Shown: positions 1 through 11,800 of the stretch, piece after piece
Position numbering within the stretch: position 1 is the first letter of the stretch
How the letters are laid out: each line of letters starts with the position of its first letter
Source: Emmonsiellopsis sp. PD_33
Taxonomy: Eukaryota; Ascomycota; Eurotiomycetes; Onygenales; Ajellomycetaceae
Assembly: GCA_032988165.1 (NCBI GenBank)
Contig: JANTQF010000125.1
Location: 33,217-97,216 of the forward strand
Length of the DNA stretch: 64,000 nucleotides
Reading direction: 5' to 3'
Program-made: the position numbers and the translations under genes
The notes under the pieces: generated by a model
The model's input: the letters and a program-made list of their open reading frames with translations, nothing else
Told to the model about the DNA's origin: nothing
Database searches by the model: none

Positions 1-40
1 TTTTCAAATTAAAGCCTTATATTCAACACTGAATATTACA
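1..40 (+). repeat. 3' end of a plus-strand family A LTR
   Basis: These bases match the last 40 bases of the family A LTR (compare 20132-20171 and 42223-42263) and stop exactly at its terminal TTACA. The rest of this LTR lies left of the window. What follows is not the element's own leader but a minus-strand leader of another copy. This fits the 3' LTR end of one copy inserted head-to-head in another, with 41-45 as a possible target duplication that cannot be checked here. Confidence 0.8.
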
Positions 41-252
41 TATTGCCTGCAGTTGATTTGCAGTCAGATTCCTGCAGAGGATCCTATAGAGATTTAAGTT
101 ATAGTTTGTTGTTGCTGATCTCTTGCTGTGCAGAGAGGTCAACACACACTTGAGAAGTTCTTCTATAATTATTCATAATTTTTTTATAAGCTATCTTGTT
201 ATTGTTCATTTATTTCTGATGGATTATTCACTCAGGGGTGAGCAAATAGAAC
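41..252 (-). mobile_element. Leader fragment of a minus-strand family A element (A')
   Basis: The reverse complement matches the untranslated leader and gag start of the family A copies at 20172-20380 and 42264-42475, including the run CTGAGTGAA after the primer-binding segment. No gene can be read in this piece. It adjoins the minus-strand LTR 253-569 and is cut off at base 41. Confidence 0.8.
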
Positions 253-569
253 TGTAATATTCAGTGTTGAATATAAGGCTTTTAATTTGAAAAGGTGGAC
301 TATAAGTTGTTGAACAGTGTGATAGGAATAGATAGGTAAAAATATATGTATATTTCAAATATAAAGGTTATATAGTAATAGGACTGTTTGCTGGTTCTTT
401 TCATAAGAAACCTGTACAGCATATATATCAATAGCTAGGTACTAAGTGTGCACTACATGCACATTGCCAGGCACACTGCCAGGCACACTGCTGAGCCCAA
501 GGTCTGAGATTCAAAATCTAAGAGTATAGTTAATCTACATATAATATATGATCTTCTTTATGTGTTACA
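253..569 (-). repeat. 5' LTR of minus-strand family A element A'
   Basis: A 317-bp LTR that reads TGTAAC...TTACA on the minus strand and aligns end to end with the 316-319 bp LTRs at 19856, 34902, 41946 and 61740. It carries the block that includes TAGCTATTGATATATA and the AGCAAACAG motif. It abuts fragment F at 570, so A' appears to be inserted in F; the other end of A' is outside the window. Confidence 0.88.
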
Positions 570-1235
570 GCTGTGATACTATCAGCACTGATATTAGCCT
601 GTTTTTCCTCTTATATAGTTATAATTTTAAGGTCTTTAATCTTGCTGAAACATCTGAATCTTCTACCTTACTTTACAGTTCAATCTAAATTATAAATATT
701 ATTATCTTGAAACTTCAGCAAGCCTGTAAGTAGGCTAAATCCTTCATAGCTAGCACCTAGTAAGACTAATAGAATTGTGTGAATACCTGCTGAAATCCTG
801 CTAAATACTATAAAGTAGATAATAAGATTTAATTAGACCTCTGAAATATCACTACTGATTGCCTGTCTTGCATGCTTGACTACTAATATGCTAAATATAC
901 TGTCATTAAAGTTCTGAGGAATCATAACTATTACCTTAACATGCTACCTAAGATTCATAATGTATTTCACATGAATTTACTCTGTAAGGCCTCTACTAAC
1001 TTATTCTCTTTGCAGGAAGTTACTAACTGGCATCTGCCTAACATCATTAGAAAAGATAATAAGATGAAATATGAGATAGAGGCCATCCTTAATTACTACT
1101 ATAATAAATAAGAGTTCTAGTATCTAGTGAAATAGCTTAGCTATGAAGTACCTTCATGGGAACCAACCTCTACCCTACAAGACACTGCTGTATTTACTCA
1201 CTATGAAGAGCTATATCTATCTGATAAAACTCTAC
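570..1235 (+). pseudogene. Chromovirus F: integrase C-terminus and chromodomain, 5' piece
   Basis: Plus-strand remnant of a Ty3/Gypsy pol. Bases 570-720 are the reverse complement of the integrase segment of element E near 2085-2225. The stretch 960-1200 gives a chromodomain-like reading: HPVFHVNLL-like linker, KYEIEAIL, then YLVK and WEP with stops at Gln/Trp/Arg codons. The chromodomain directs integration of such elements to particular chromatin in fungi. The piece stops at TCTAC (1231-1235), where element E is inserted, and resumes at 6805. No internal frame is intact. Confidence 0.82.
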
Positions 1236-1489
1236 TGTAATGGGTGTGCTCTGATAAGCAGATCATGCAAGCTATACACTAGAATCAAGATTATAATTAC
1301 TAGAGAAAGGAAGGAAAAAGGAAAAGGAATCACAAGATTGTGCAATATAAACAGAAGGGAATTATGTGAGGTCAGAGTAGATAAACATTCATATGAAGGC
1401 CTGGTTGGAGGCATCTAATTAGGCAGTTAGAGATTGGGTGAAGTTTGGGCAAGCTATGAATATAGGGTATAAGAGTGTAGCCCTTCACA
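1236..1489 (-). repeat. 3' LTR of element E
   Basis: 254 bp, reading TGTGAAGGGC...TTACA on the minus strand. It pairs with 6551-6804 and with the F LTR at 6879-7130. The internal sequence just before it on the minus strand ends in a run of seven G (1495-1501), a plausible polypurine tract for plus-strand priming. Confidence 0.9.
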
Positions 1490-1504
1490 TTATCCCCCCC
1501 TATT

Positions 1505-4500
1505 CAGATTTGAAGGGTGAGTGGGAGGGGTCAGAAAATTGGATGTAGGGTAGTGCAGGTAGAGTCTCATTGGGCAGGTGCAGCTCTTTATAACAGGCAA
1601 GCACAGTGGTGTCTTACAGAGTAGAGGTCAGTTCCCATGAAGGGGCTTCATATCCAAGCCACTTCACTAGGTACTAGAATTCTCATCCATGATAGTAGTA
1701 GTTGAGGATGGCTTCAATCTCATATTCTACCTCATTGTCTTCCCCAATGGTGCCAGGTGGATGCCAGTTGATGATCTCTTATGAGAGGAACAGGTCAGTG
1801 GAGACTTTACAGAGCAGGTTCATGTGAAACACATTGTAAATCCCAGGCAGCATGTCAAGGTAATAGTTATGGCTTCTTAGGACTTCAACAATGATGTACT
1901 TGGCATATCAGTAGTTAAGTGTGCAAGATAGGTGATCAGTCATAATGTTTCAGAGGTCTAGCTAGATCTTATCATCTACCTTGTAGTGTTTAGTGGGATT
2001 TCAGCAGGCATTTATGTGGTTCTATTGGTCCTGCTGGGCACTGGCCATGGAGGATTCAGCTTACTTACAGGCTTGCTGGAGTTTCAAAATGATGATGTCC
2101 ACAATTTAGATTGAACTACAAGATAAAGTGGAAGGTTCAGATGATTCAGTAAGATTAAGAACTTTAAGATTATAATCATGTAAGAGGAAAAATAGGTTAA
2201 CATTAGTGCTAATAGTGTTGCAGCCATTGATTGCAAGTTCAGCATGCAGGAGGAGTTCATTCCAGTTGTTCTGGGCATATAAATAGAACTTTTAGAGGTA
2301 GTTCTTAGTTGTCTGGATCATACATTCAGTGCTACTGTTAGTTTCAGGGTGATAGGCAGTCAAGAGGTGCCAGAAGATTTTGAGGAGCTGGCAGATTTAG
2401 CTCCAGACAGCTCCAACAAACTAGATCTTACAGTTCAAAATAATTATATAGGGTAGATCATGCTGGTAATAAAATAGACTTCAGAGGAAGGCTTTAGCCA
2501 CTGCAGGTACATCTATCTTCACACAGGATTTAAGGATAACACCTTTGCTGAGGCAGTCAATAATGATAAGAATATTCTTGTAGTTATTACTCATAGGAAG
2601 GTCTACTGTAAAATCAATGGTGACATTGCATCAGACACATTCAGAAATCAGAAGAGATTTGAGTAGACCTTAGTAGTAGTCCTGCCAGGCAATGACAGAT
2701 CAGCAGACATTGCAGTTCCAAATGAACTATTAGATGCTCTGAGACATATTGGGCCAGTAGAAATCTCAGAATAAAATTCAGTAGAGTACTTTGCAGCCCA
2801 GGTGGCTGGTCATCAGAGAATCATGAGTTTTTTGTATGATTCAGGTGCATAATAGTTCTGAATTAGGAACTCACTGCCTCCTCTGGAAGCATAGTTAGGA
2901 GTCAGGGTCTACAGAGCATTTAGTGATATCAATATGAGCCTGGAGTTCAGACAGAAAATAGCAAGCTTTATCTCAGATGATCTGGGTCATCATTTGAAGG
3001 CATTCATCAGAGATGGCAGTAGTGTCCCAGAGTCCCTAGAGCAGGGATGAGGCAGTCACAATTAGCAGGGTGACAGATGAGGCATATATTACTCTATGTG
3101 GCATTACTTTGAATTCTTTGAGGGTCTATAGATCTAGTAGTCTCTATTTGCAGTTTGCTCAGCAGGCATTGGAGTCTTCAGAAGGTATATCCTATTCATG
3201 TCAGGAAAGGGTGTCAGCCATGGAGTTCTCTGTGCCAGGGCAGTAATGAATCATAAAATGAAAGTGGCTGAGGAATTCAGCCCAGTACATCTGACATTTA
3301 AAGAGTTTATAGGTTATTATGAAATATCAGAGGTTCTTATAATTTATGACAATTTCAAAGTCTTTCATACTGCAGAGTTCAGAGTCCCACTCTTCTAGAT
3401 ATTAGATAATGGTGAGAAGTTCCTTGTCATAGATCTCATAGTTGGCTTTAGCAGAGCTGAGCTTCTTGAACATGAATGCACAGGGTCACAAGATACCTTC
3501 ATTATCCCATTGCATGAGAGCACTGCCTGTGATGTAACCAGAAAAGTCTGTTTCAACCATCATTGAATGATCAGGGTTAAATGTAATGAGCATTGAGGTG
3601 AAGACAAATATCTGTTTAAGGTGTGTAAATACCTTGTCTGCCTCCTTAGATCATAGAAACTGCTGGTCTTTGCATGTGAGGTCAGTCAGTAATTAGATGA
3701 TGTCAGAAAAATCCTAAATGAAGTATCAGTAGAAATTCACAAATTCTAGAAAGTCTTACACACCTTTTATGGTTGTAGGGGCCTCCCATTTGAGAATAGT
3801 GGCAATCTTCTTAGGGTTCATATGGACTCCCTTCCCCACCTCTATAATGAAGCTGAGGTAGGTCATCTCTCAGACTTTAAAGGCAGACTTATTGATGTCA
3901 ATCAGAAGACTGTATTTATAGAGGTAAGTGAGGACTTTTTAGATGTGCTCTTAATGCTACTTGCAGGATCCATTGGTGAAGATGAGAATGTCATTAAGGT
4001 AGGTAGAAGCAAATTCATCTAAGTAATTCTATAAGGCCTAGTTGATGTATTTCTGGAAGGTGCTCAGAACATTTATGAGGCCAAAGGGGATGACTGTCCA
4101 TTCAAATAAATCATATCTCATGTAAAAGATGATTAGCCATTCATCTCCTTCTGCAATTCAGATCTTATAGAATGTAGAAATGACATTCAGCTTTATGAAC
4201 TACTTGACTTAGCTGATTCATTTAAGAGTCTTATTGATTAACAGCAGCAGGTAATGATCTTTTTAGATGAGGTAGTTGAGACTCTGATAGTCAACACAGA
4301 ACTAGAGGCCTTCATCTAGCTTTTTCACAAAGAGCATGAGTGTGCCTATGGGTGAATTGCTAACTCAGATGAAACCCTTATCCAGAAGGTTATTAAGAGT
4401 CTTGTAGAGTACAAGCAGTTCATCACACAACATGTTGTATAGTGATCTTCAGAGCAGCTAAGGGTCTTTATCATCTATCTTCTCAAGTTTGATATGATGA

Positions 4501-6500
4501 TCATATACATTATAGAATGGCAGGAGCTTCTCAGCAGCCTTATAATCAAAAACATTGAGGAATTTATGATAGTGTAGAGGAAGAACTGTTATAAGGTTAG
4601 TCTTTAGCTTCTTAGAGAGTTATGAGAGAGCCTTCTCTATGTCAGCCATGCTAGCAGTGAAGATTTCAACAGGAGGTTAGGACTTAAATTTCTAATTACA
4701 GCTTCAGAGGAGGTTATAGGTATTAGTAGAGATTTGGTGAAGGTCAGTAGTCTTATGAACATCTTTTTCAGAGATATAGATGCCTTCAGGGAATACAATA
4801 CATCAGTTGTGAGTATTGATGAGAGCTTGATGTTCAGATAGCTATAATAGGCCTAGCATGAAGTCATACAGAAGATTCTCAATCTCATATATATAAGTAT
4901 TTTCTCAGAGAAATCCACCAACATCAATATTAAGCTTCATCATATTTTATATGAAGCTGCCTGTGTCACCATTGACATCTTCAATCTTTTAGAGGTTAAT
5001 CAGAATACACAGGAGGTTATGATAGTTAACCATATGAGAGTAAATCATTGAATAGTAATAGTAACCACTGTCTACCATAGCATTCATATTAAAAGAACAA
5101 TTAACTATGGTAGGTATAAGAATCACCAGAATAATCATTTTCTTCTCAAAGGTCTTCCTATCTAACTCTGGGAGCTTCTACTTGTAATTTCATGTGAAAG
5201 CTAGTTTTTTCCCAAGTCTGACTTGGCATCTTTGAAGTCTTCCTCCTCTTCAGGCTTGATTTGTACATTTACAGACTGTACAGGTAGTTTCAGGGGAATA
5301 TGGGTTTTATGGCAGTTAGCAGCTCTGTGCCCAGGTTTGTCACAGTTAATGCAGACACCTCAGGTGTGGCAGTCAATAATGGTGGCAGCAGTCATATTCA
5401 GGACATGAAATGCATTTGCATGAGTGAGCCCTGTAGGTATCCAATCCATAGCATTCAGGTCCTTTAGTAGAGAGATCTTAGGGAAGGCTTCCCTGGAGGT
5501 GGTAGGGGCATCACCACAGATTTAGCCCTGGATGGCCTTGATCTCAGACAGGTTGTTCTCTATGCTGTGGAGCTTCATATAATATTCAAGATATATGGGG
5601 GGTTCAATAGAGGCAACAGTCTGCTGTAGGAGTTCAAACTTGATGGCCTTTTTAAGTAGAGTCTTCTTGACAGTGTCATCTCACAGCTGGTCACTAGCTT
5701 CCAGGATCTTCTGATCAAATTTTGAGAGAAAGGCAGAGAGTAGATCAGTTTTCTGGTAAATACTGTGCAGCCAGGTCAGAGCCTTCTGGGCCACTGAAGG
5801 GTCAGAGAAAAGGATGTCAAGCTAGTCAAGAATGACATCAGAGGTTATAGGAATGAGCTTGGTATTGACCTTCATCTAAGGGTGAAATCAGGTGATGATA
5901 GTGCCAGAGAGTTGAATGTAGATGTACCAGGCCTGGTCAGCAAGAGATCTAATTGTAAGGCTGTTCAAAGTGATTTTAGCCTCCACACTGAGGTGCTAGG
6001 CAGGATATTCAGAGACTTATTCATCTGTAAATTTCTTAAGGGTGGTGAGCCTTTCTTTTGGGCATCTCAGGAAGTCCTCAAAAGGAGCAGTCAGGTGAGT
6101 AGGAGTTAGGACAGGAGCTGAAGTCAGTATGGGCATATAATTTTATTCAGTAATGAGGTTAATCTTGTTTGCAAGCTATTGGACAAAGTTTCAGAACTCA
6201 GCATTAGAGCCCTGAGGAGAAGTACTGTCTTCATGTGGAGGATTCATGTTCATGATGGATTTGAAAGATTGTTCAGATTCAGAGAGTTTGAAGGATTCAG
6301 GAAGTTCAGAGGATTTGAAAAGTTCAGAGGAAAATCTCATGAGATATCAATATGGACTATCAGGGCTTTGGGGCCTTTCACTGACATGTCATCCAGCAGA
6401 GCTGAGCTGGGCAAGTTGTATTTCAGATTTCAGAAGAGTTTGCTGTACATGCAGGTTACATTCAGAAGAATCTACTATACATGCAAATCACATTCAGAGG
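1505..6500 (-). pseudogene. Element E Gag-Pol polyprotein (broken)
   Basis: Reading leftwards: a Gag capsid-like region near 6250-5450; an intact zinc knuckle CINCDKPGHRAANC at 5353-5312; a protease-like AMVDSG near 5070; reverse transcriptase about 4450-3700 with VDYQSLN, GDEWLI and the catalytic box as YLND (4001-3990) instead of YLDD; RNase H about 3600-3200; integrase about 3000-1950 with the DFTVDLPMS and AYHPETN blocks; chromodomain about 1745-1600. Many stops at former Gln, Arg and Trp codons, and the Asp-to-Asn change in the polymerase box, make it inactive. Order RT-RNase H-integrase-chromodomain is that of chromoviruses. Start and end are approximate because no intact frame spans it. 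Confidence 0.88.
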
Positions 6501-6550
6501 GCAAATATAATGAGGATCTCTAAGAAGAGATCAAGCAAGCAATTACAAAA

Positions 6551-6804
6551 TGTAACAGGCATGCTCTGATAAGCAGATTGTGTGAGCTATACACTAGAAT
6601 CAAGATTGTAATTGCTAGAGAAAGGAAGGAAAAAGGAAAAGGAATCATAAAATTGTGCAATATAAATAGAAGGGAATTACATGAGGTCAGAGCAGATAAA
6701 CATTCATATGAAGGCCTGGTCAGAGGCATCTGATTGAGCAGTCAGAGATCAGGCAAAGTTTGGGCAAGCTACAGATATAGGGTATAAGGGCATAGCCCTT
6801 CACA
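6551..6804 (-). repeat. 5' LTR of element E
   Basis: 254 bp, same length as the LTR at 1236-1489 and bounded by TG/CA on the minus strand. It is followed on the right by the target duplication TCTAC (6805-6809). Confidence 0.9.
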
Positions 6805-7130
6805 TCTACCTACATAGTATTATGTCTGATTTTCTGAACCCTCCTATCTGCCCTTCAAATCTGAATAGAAGAGGATAATGTGAAGAGCTATACTCTTATA
6901 CTCTATATCTATAGCTTGTTTGAACTTTACCTAATCTCTAACTATCTAATTAAATACCTCTGACCAGGCCTTCACATGAATATTTATTTGCTCTGATCTT
7001 ATGTAAATCTCTTCTCTATATTGTATGATCTTATAATTCCTTTTTCTTTTTCCTTTCTTTCTCTAATGATTATAATCTTGATTTTAATATATAGCTTACA
7101 TGATTTACTTATCAGAGCATGCTTATTATA
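6805..7130 (+). mobile_element. 3' remainder of chromovirus F with its LTR (6879-7130)
   Basis: After the duplicated TCTAC, F resumes: 6810-6878 aligns with the last internal bases of E (CCTTCAAATCTGAATAG...GGATAATG) and runs into an LTR of 252 bp starting TGTGAAGAG at 6879 and ending TTATA at 7130, the terminal CA having become TA. F therefore consists of 570-1235 plus 6805-7130, with its 5' part lost to the left. Confidence 0.88.
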
Positions 7131-8557
7131 CTTCTAGTAGTATTATCATTAGTGCAGCTGCAAAGCTGCAGGTCTGCTCCAACTAAATGAGCTTATTATA
7201 AATTGAAATAAAAGAATTATATTGAGCAATGCACTCAATAAAAGAAAAGAAAAAAGAGAAAAGAAACTTAGTATAATTATCTCTATTAGTGCTGCTATCT
7301 ATTCATCCATTCATAATTTCCAATTGTGTGCACTAATAAAGTAGAAATGAAATGTGTGTGTCAGACAGTATTAAAAAAGTAGCAGCAAACACAAGAAAAG
7401 AATTAATGTTAATGTTGAAGTAAAGGAGTATATTATTAATTTATAGTATAAAATAATGTAATAATAAAATGATAAGGCAATACAAAAGAAATAAAGAATC
7501 TATCTTAAAGATGCAAGTATAAGTATAAGTAATCTATAAATAAATAGATGAAGTCTTATAATAAATAGAAAATATCTATCTTCATAGCTGCATTTAATAG
7601 TGAAAAACCTCAGTGAAAAATTGATCCAACCTGATGATGGATCCCCACTATACTAGTAGTAAATAAAGTAGAGATAAATTATACTAATATAATTAATTAA
7701 GTAGCCTTATTTACCCATTTAGACTATAGAGCCTCTATAAAATTATTAGAAAACCTAGGACCTAGGACATCATTCAGAGCATTATAATAAGAGATGTCAA
7801 AAGAATCTTAAATAACTACTAAAAATAGCAAGAAAATTAAAGAATTAAAAGTCAAGTAGAGTCTAGAGAGTAGTAGAGAGTACTCAGTAGAGAGAGAGAT
7901 AAATATATTAATAATATAAATTTAAGATATATATATAATGATGAGATAGAACATATAGAATATTAAAAGAAAAAAAAGAGAAGATTGAGATAGAGAGATA
8001 AAAATATATAGCTAAAAAATAGTAAATAAAAGAATATTAAAATATAAATATTTTATTAATATTTTCTTATTAAGATAGTATTCTACTAATCTAATTAAGA
8101 ATATATATATATAAATCTCTTAGTATCTCTTTAATTATTATAATTAATCTATTAGAGTTTTCTATAAAATTATAAGTAAAGATAAATATATTATTATAAA
8201 TAATTCCTATCTTTTTATTTTATATCCTACATTACTATTTATATATATTATAAGCTTTATAAGTTATAAAAGATTTCAAGCTATCATCTCTCTTATTGAA
8301 ATTAATATCAGGGTAGTTAATAGGCTATTATTCAGTCTATAATGAAGTTATACTAGTAAGAGCTATTCTATTAGAGATAGGCTAAATTATAGTATCTATT
8401 TAAGAGATAATAGGGAGATTACTAGGCATGCTATATATCTTTATAATACTTAATCAAGCTAATAGTATAGTCTCTAAAGAATAAATTAAAAAGTTAAGAG
8501 ATTAATTTAGATAAAAATCTCTTTACAAAAATTTCTTATATAATTTAAGATGTAAAG
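7131..8557. other. AT-rich segment without recognisable gene
   Basis: No coding domain, LTR or RNA gene could be recognised on either strand. From about 7850 onward it is almost only A and T with TATATA runs and short purine stretches. It separates the F LTR from the family A LTR at 8558 and is probably very old, heavily mutated repeat DNA; its origin is not readable by eye. A small 7-bp hairpin (TGCAGCT, loop GCAA) sits at 7153-7170. Confidence 0.6.
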
Positions 8558-8861
8558 TATAACATGTAAAGGAGACTGTATGTTATATATATATCAACTG
8601 TGCTCTCAGACTTCAGATTTCAGACCTCAGACCTGGTAGTGTACCTGGCAATGCACATGTGATGCACACTTAGTAGCTAGCTATTAATATATATACTATG
8701 TAGGTTTCTTATGAAAAGAACTAGCAAACAGTTCTATTACTATATAACCTCTACATTTAATATATATATACATTTTTACCTGTCTATTCCCATCACACTG
8801 TTCAATAACTTATAGTTTATTTTTTCAAATTAAAGTCTTATATTCAATATCAGATATTACA
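8558..8861 (+). repeat. 5' LTR of element A
   Basis: 304 bp, starting TATAACATG (TGTAACATG in copy B) and ending GATATTACA. A few short deletions explain why it is shorter than the 316-319 bp of copies B and C. The TATA block and AGCAAACAG are both present. Confidence 0.88.
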
Positions 8862-11800
8862 GTTCTATTTGCTCACCCCTGAGTAAATAGTTCATTAGAA
8901 ATAAACAAACAATAATAAAATAACTCATGAAAAGACTATAAATAATTACAGGAAAATCTCTCAAGTTTATATTAACTCCTCTACAAGAATTCAACTATAA
9001 ATTAACTTCAGATAATAAAGGGTCAGATGATAAGAACCTGCATCTACCTACTATATAGCTACATATAATTAAAGAATACATTAAAGAGTTATAGATGTAA
9101 TAGAAAATCCAAAAGACAGAACACATCATAAAAGTGCTGGAGGACTAGCTAGTATAAGATGAATTAATAAATTAAGAGGTAGCTATACTGATTGCACAGG
9201 AGAAAATCATGGCTTAAAAGTAAATCTTGAAAAGGCCTTACACAAAAATGATCTAGTTACCCTACTGAATTACTCATCTAAAAGTTGATATATTCTTTAA
9301 ATATCAAGAAAAAAGTATGTTAGAGCTTGAAGATTTCATCATTCAGACTGAAATGAAATTTAAATATAATAAAAACTACTATACTATTAAAAAACACTGC
9401 ATTTAGAATGCTATATAAAAGCTTGCCATGAAACCTCTCTACTAATAGAATACTTTCCATAAGAATTATAAAGTAAACTCAGAGAATTCATTACTCATCT
9501 AGGAAAATCTCTATATATAGTTATAATTATATCTTATGAATTCAGATGTGCTCCAACAGCAATTAATCAAGAGATATATAGATATATAATAATAGAATAA
9601 TTAATTCATTCAAAATTTTATCAAGTATCTTCTTAATCTAGAGAAATATTTACTCTATAAGATTTAGAAAGAATAGCACAGTTCCAACCTGATGAATTAT
9701 TATTAAGAGGAAATCCAGATTCATACACACCTAATAAAGAAAGACCTTAAGAATTATGAAGAGATACTAATATTTCTATGTAAAGTAGGGTATTATTATA
9801 AGAATTAAAAACTATTCTTATTTAAGTAAGAAATCACTATAAATTCATCATATAAGAAGAAGTCTTTTGATTTCTAGATGAAAATAAATTCTAAAAGGGA
9901 AAAATCCTCAAATCACACACTTAAAGGCTAATTCTTACAATCTAAGTTTACTCTTTACTCTAAGTACTCTTACTACAATAAACTAGGCTATATCTCTAAT
10001 AACTACTGAGAACTTCATCTCAAAAAGCACATAAAAAAGTGTGAGTTAAAAAACTAGATCTCTCAGTGCTGAGTGCTACTATAATGTTAGAAGTAAATAA
10101 GATAGGATAGAAGCATAGTAAAGAAGTAATAGTAATTAAAATATAGCTAGAAACTCCCCAAGGATTAACTATTATCTAGGTACTTATTAACTCAGGTATA
10201 GAAGTAAATTTTATTAGCTAAAAATGAGTAAAAATACATCTTGAAAAAAGCAGTAAACATTCATACTAAATCAGTACAATTAATAGATACTGGATTATAA
10301 CTTATAATCAATATAATATATATATATATATAATTAATGATGAAGGACTCTCTCACAATTAGAGCTTCTACTTTAAAGTAGTGAATATAAAAGACTATAA
10401 TGTTATTCTGAGATTTTCCTGGCTCAAAACTGTAGATCCCAACATCTAATGGTTAAAATCACACTAGATATATTATATATTATATGTTAATAATATTAAG
10501 ATCATCATTATGAAATAGATAGATATAGCAGTTAGAGTTAGATGTATAACTTATATTATCTACTTATATTAACTGAAGAGGGACAAACTGATTGCTCTGT
10601 TCAGCATAATTTTAAATAGAAAGCTAGTAATATCAGAAGCCTATTATAAATATAAAGATATTTTCTTAGAAGCTACAGTAGAATTACTTTTAGAACATAC
10701 ACAATATAATCATCCAATTAATTTAATATCTAGAAAAAAACCTCTTTACTGATTAATCTATAATCTCTTCATTAAAGAACTAGAGGTACTATATAAATAT
10801 CTAAAATCTAGTTTGAAAAATGAATGAATATACCCATTAAAAAGTTCTATATACATACTGATATTTTTCATCCTGAAAAAAGATAGAATTATATACCTTT
10901 ATATAGATTACTATAAGTTTAATATTATTAGTATAAAGAATTAATATTCTCTCCTCTTAATCAGTAAAATAATTAATAGATTAATTAGTATAAAGATTTA
11001 CTTGTAGTTAGATCTTCATAATGTATATTACTAACTATATATATATAAAGATGATGAGTAAAAAATAGCTTTCTAAACATACTATAATCATTTTAAATAT
11101 CAAGTGATTTTTTTTAAACTTATAAACATATTAGTAACATTTTAATCTTATATTAATAAGGCTCTGAGCAATCTTCTAGATATCTACTACATTGTCTATC
11201 TAAATGACATTATTATCTACTTAAACTTAGAGGAAGAATATTATAAGTATGTGCATATAGTGCTAGAATGCCTGCATACCTACAAATTGTATATAAAACT
11301 TAGTAGATATATATTTAATATGAATTACATTAATTTCCTTAGCTTTATAATCAGTATAAATAGTATTAAAATAAAATAAAGCTAGATTGATACTATCCTC
11401 TTCTAATTAGAATTTAAGTGTATCCATGACATTCAGATATTTCTAGGGTTTATAAATTTTTACTACTATTTTATAGATAGATTTATAATAAAAATATAAC
11501 TCTTATTTATACTCATAAAGAACATAATATGGAAAGACTAGAATTAAAAGATAATCCTTCTTAATACTAATATATAAAAAGCTTTTTAAGAGCTGAAAAG
11601 TATATTTATAAAGACCTCAATCCTTACACACTTTAACTTAGATTGGAAACTTCAGATAGAGTCAGATGCATTAGATTTCACACTAAATATAATCCTCTTA
11701 TAATTAGATTTAAATGATGAATAATAGCATCTAGTTGTATATTACTCATAAGACTTATTACTAGTAGAGTATAATTATAATATATACAACTAGAAACTTC

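Larger units (their letters stand above)
1236..6804 (-). mobile_element. Complete Ty3/Gypsy chromovirus E, inserted in F
   Basis: An LTR retrotransposon bounded by two 254-bp LTRs (1236-1489 and 6551-6804), flanked by a perfect 5-bp target duplication TCTAC at 1231-1235 and 6805-6809. Gag lies at the right and the chromodomain at the left, so it is transcribed leftwards. The host sequence is another copy of the same family in the opposite orientation (F), whose 3' end resumes at 6805. This is a self-into-self nested insertion. Confidence 0.93.

Noticed and set aside
6179..6569. Two overlapping plus-strand open frames of 107-114 codons
   Set aside because: They lie opposite Gag of element E, show no motif, and consist of purine-rich phrases.
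7131..8557. Possible centromere or replication origin, because of extreme AT content
   Set aside because: Nothing beyond base composition supports it, and strongly mutated repeats in the same window approach the same composition.
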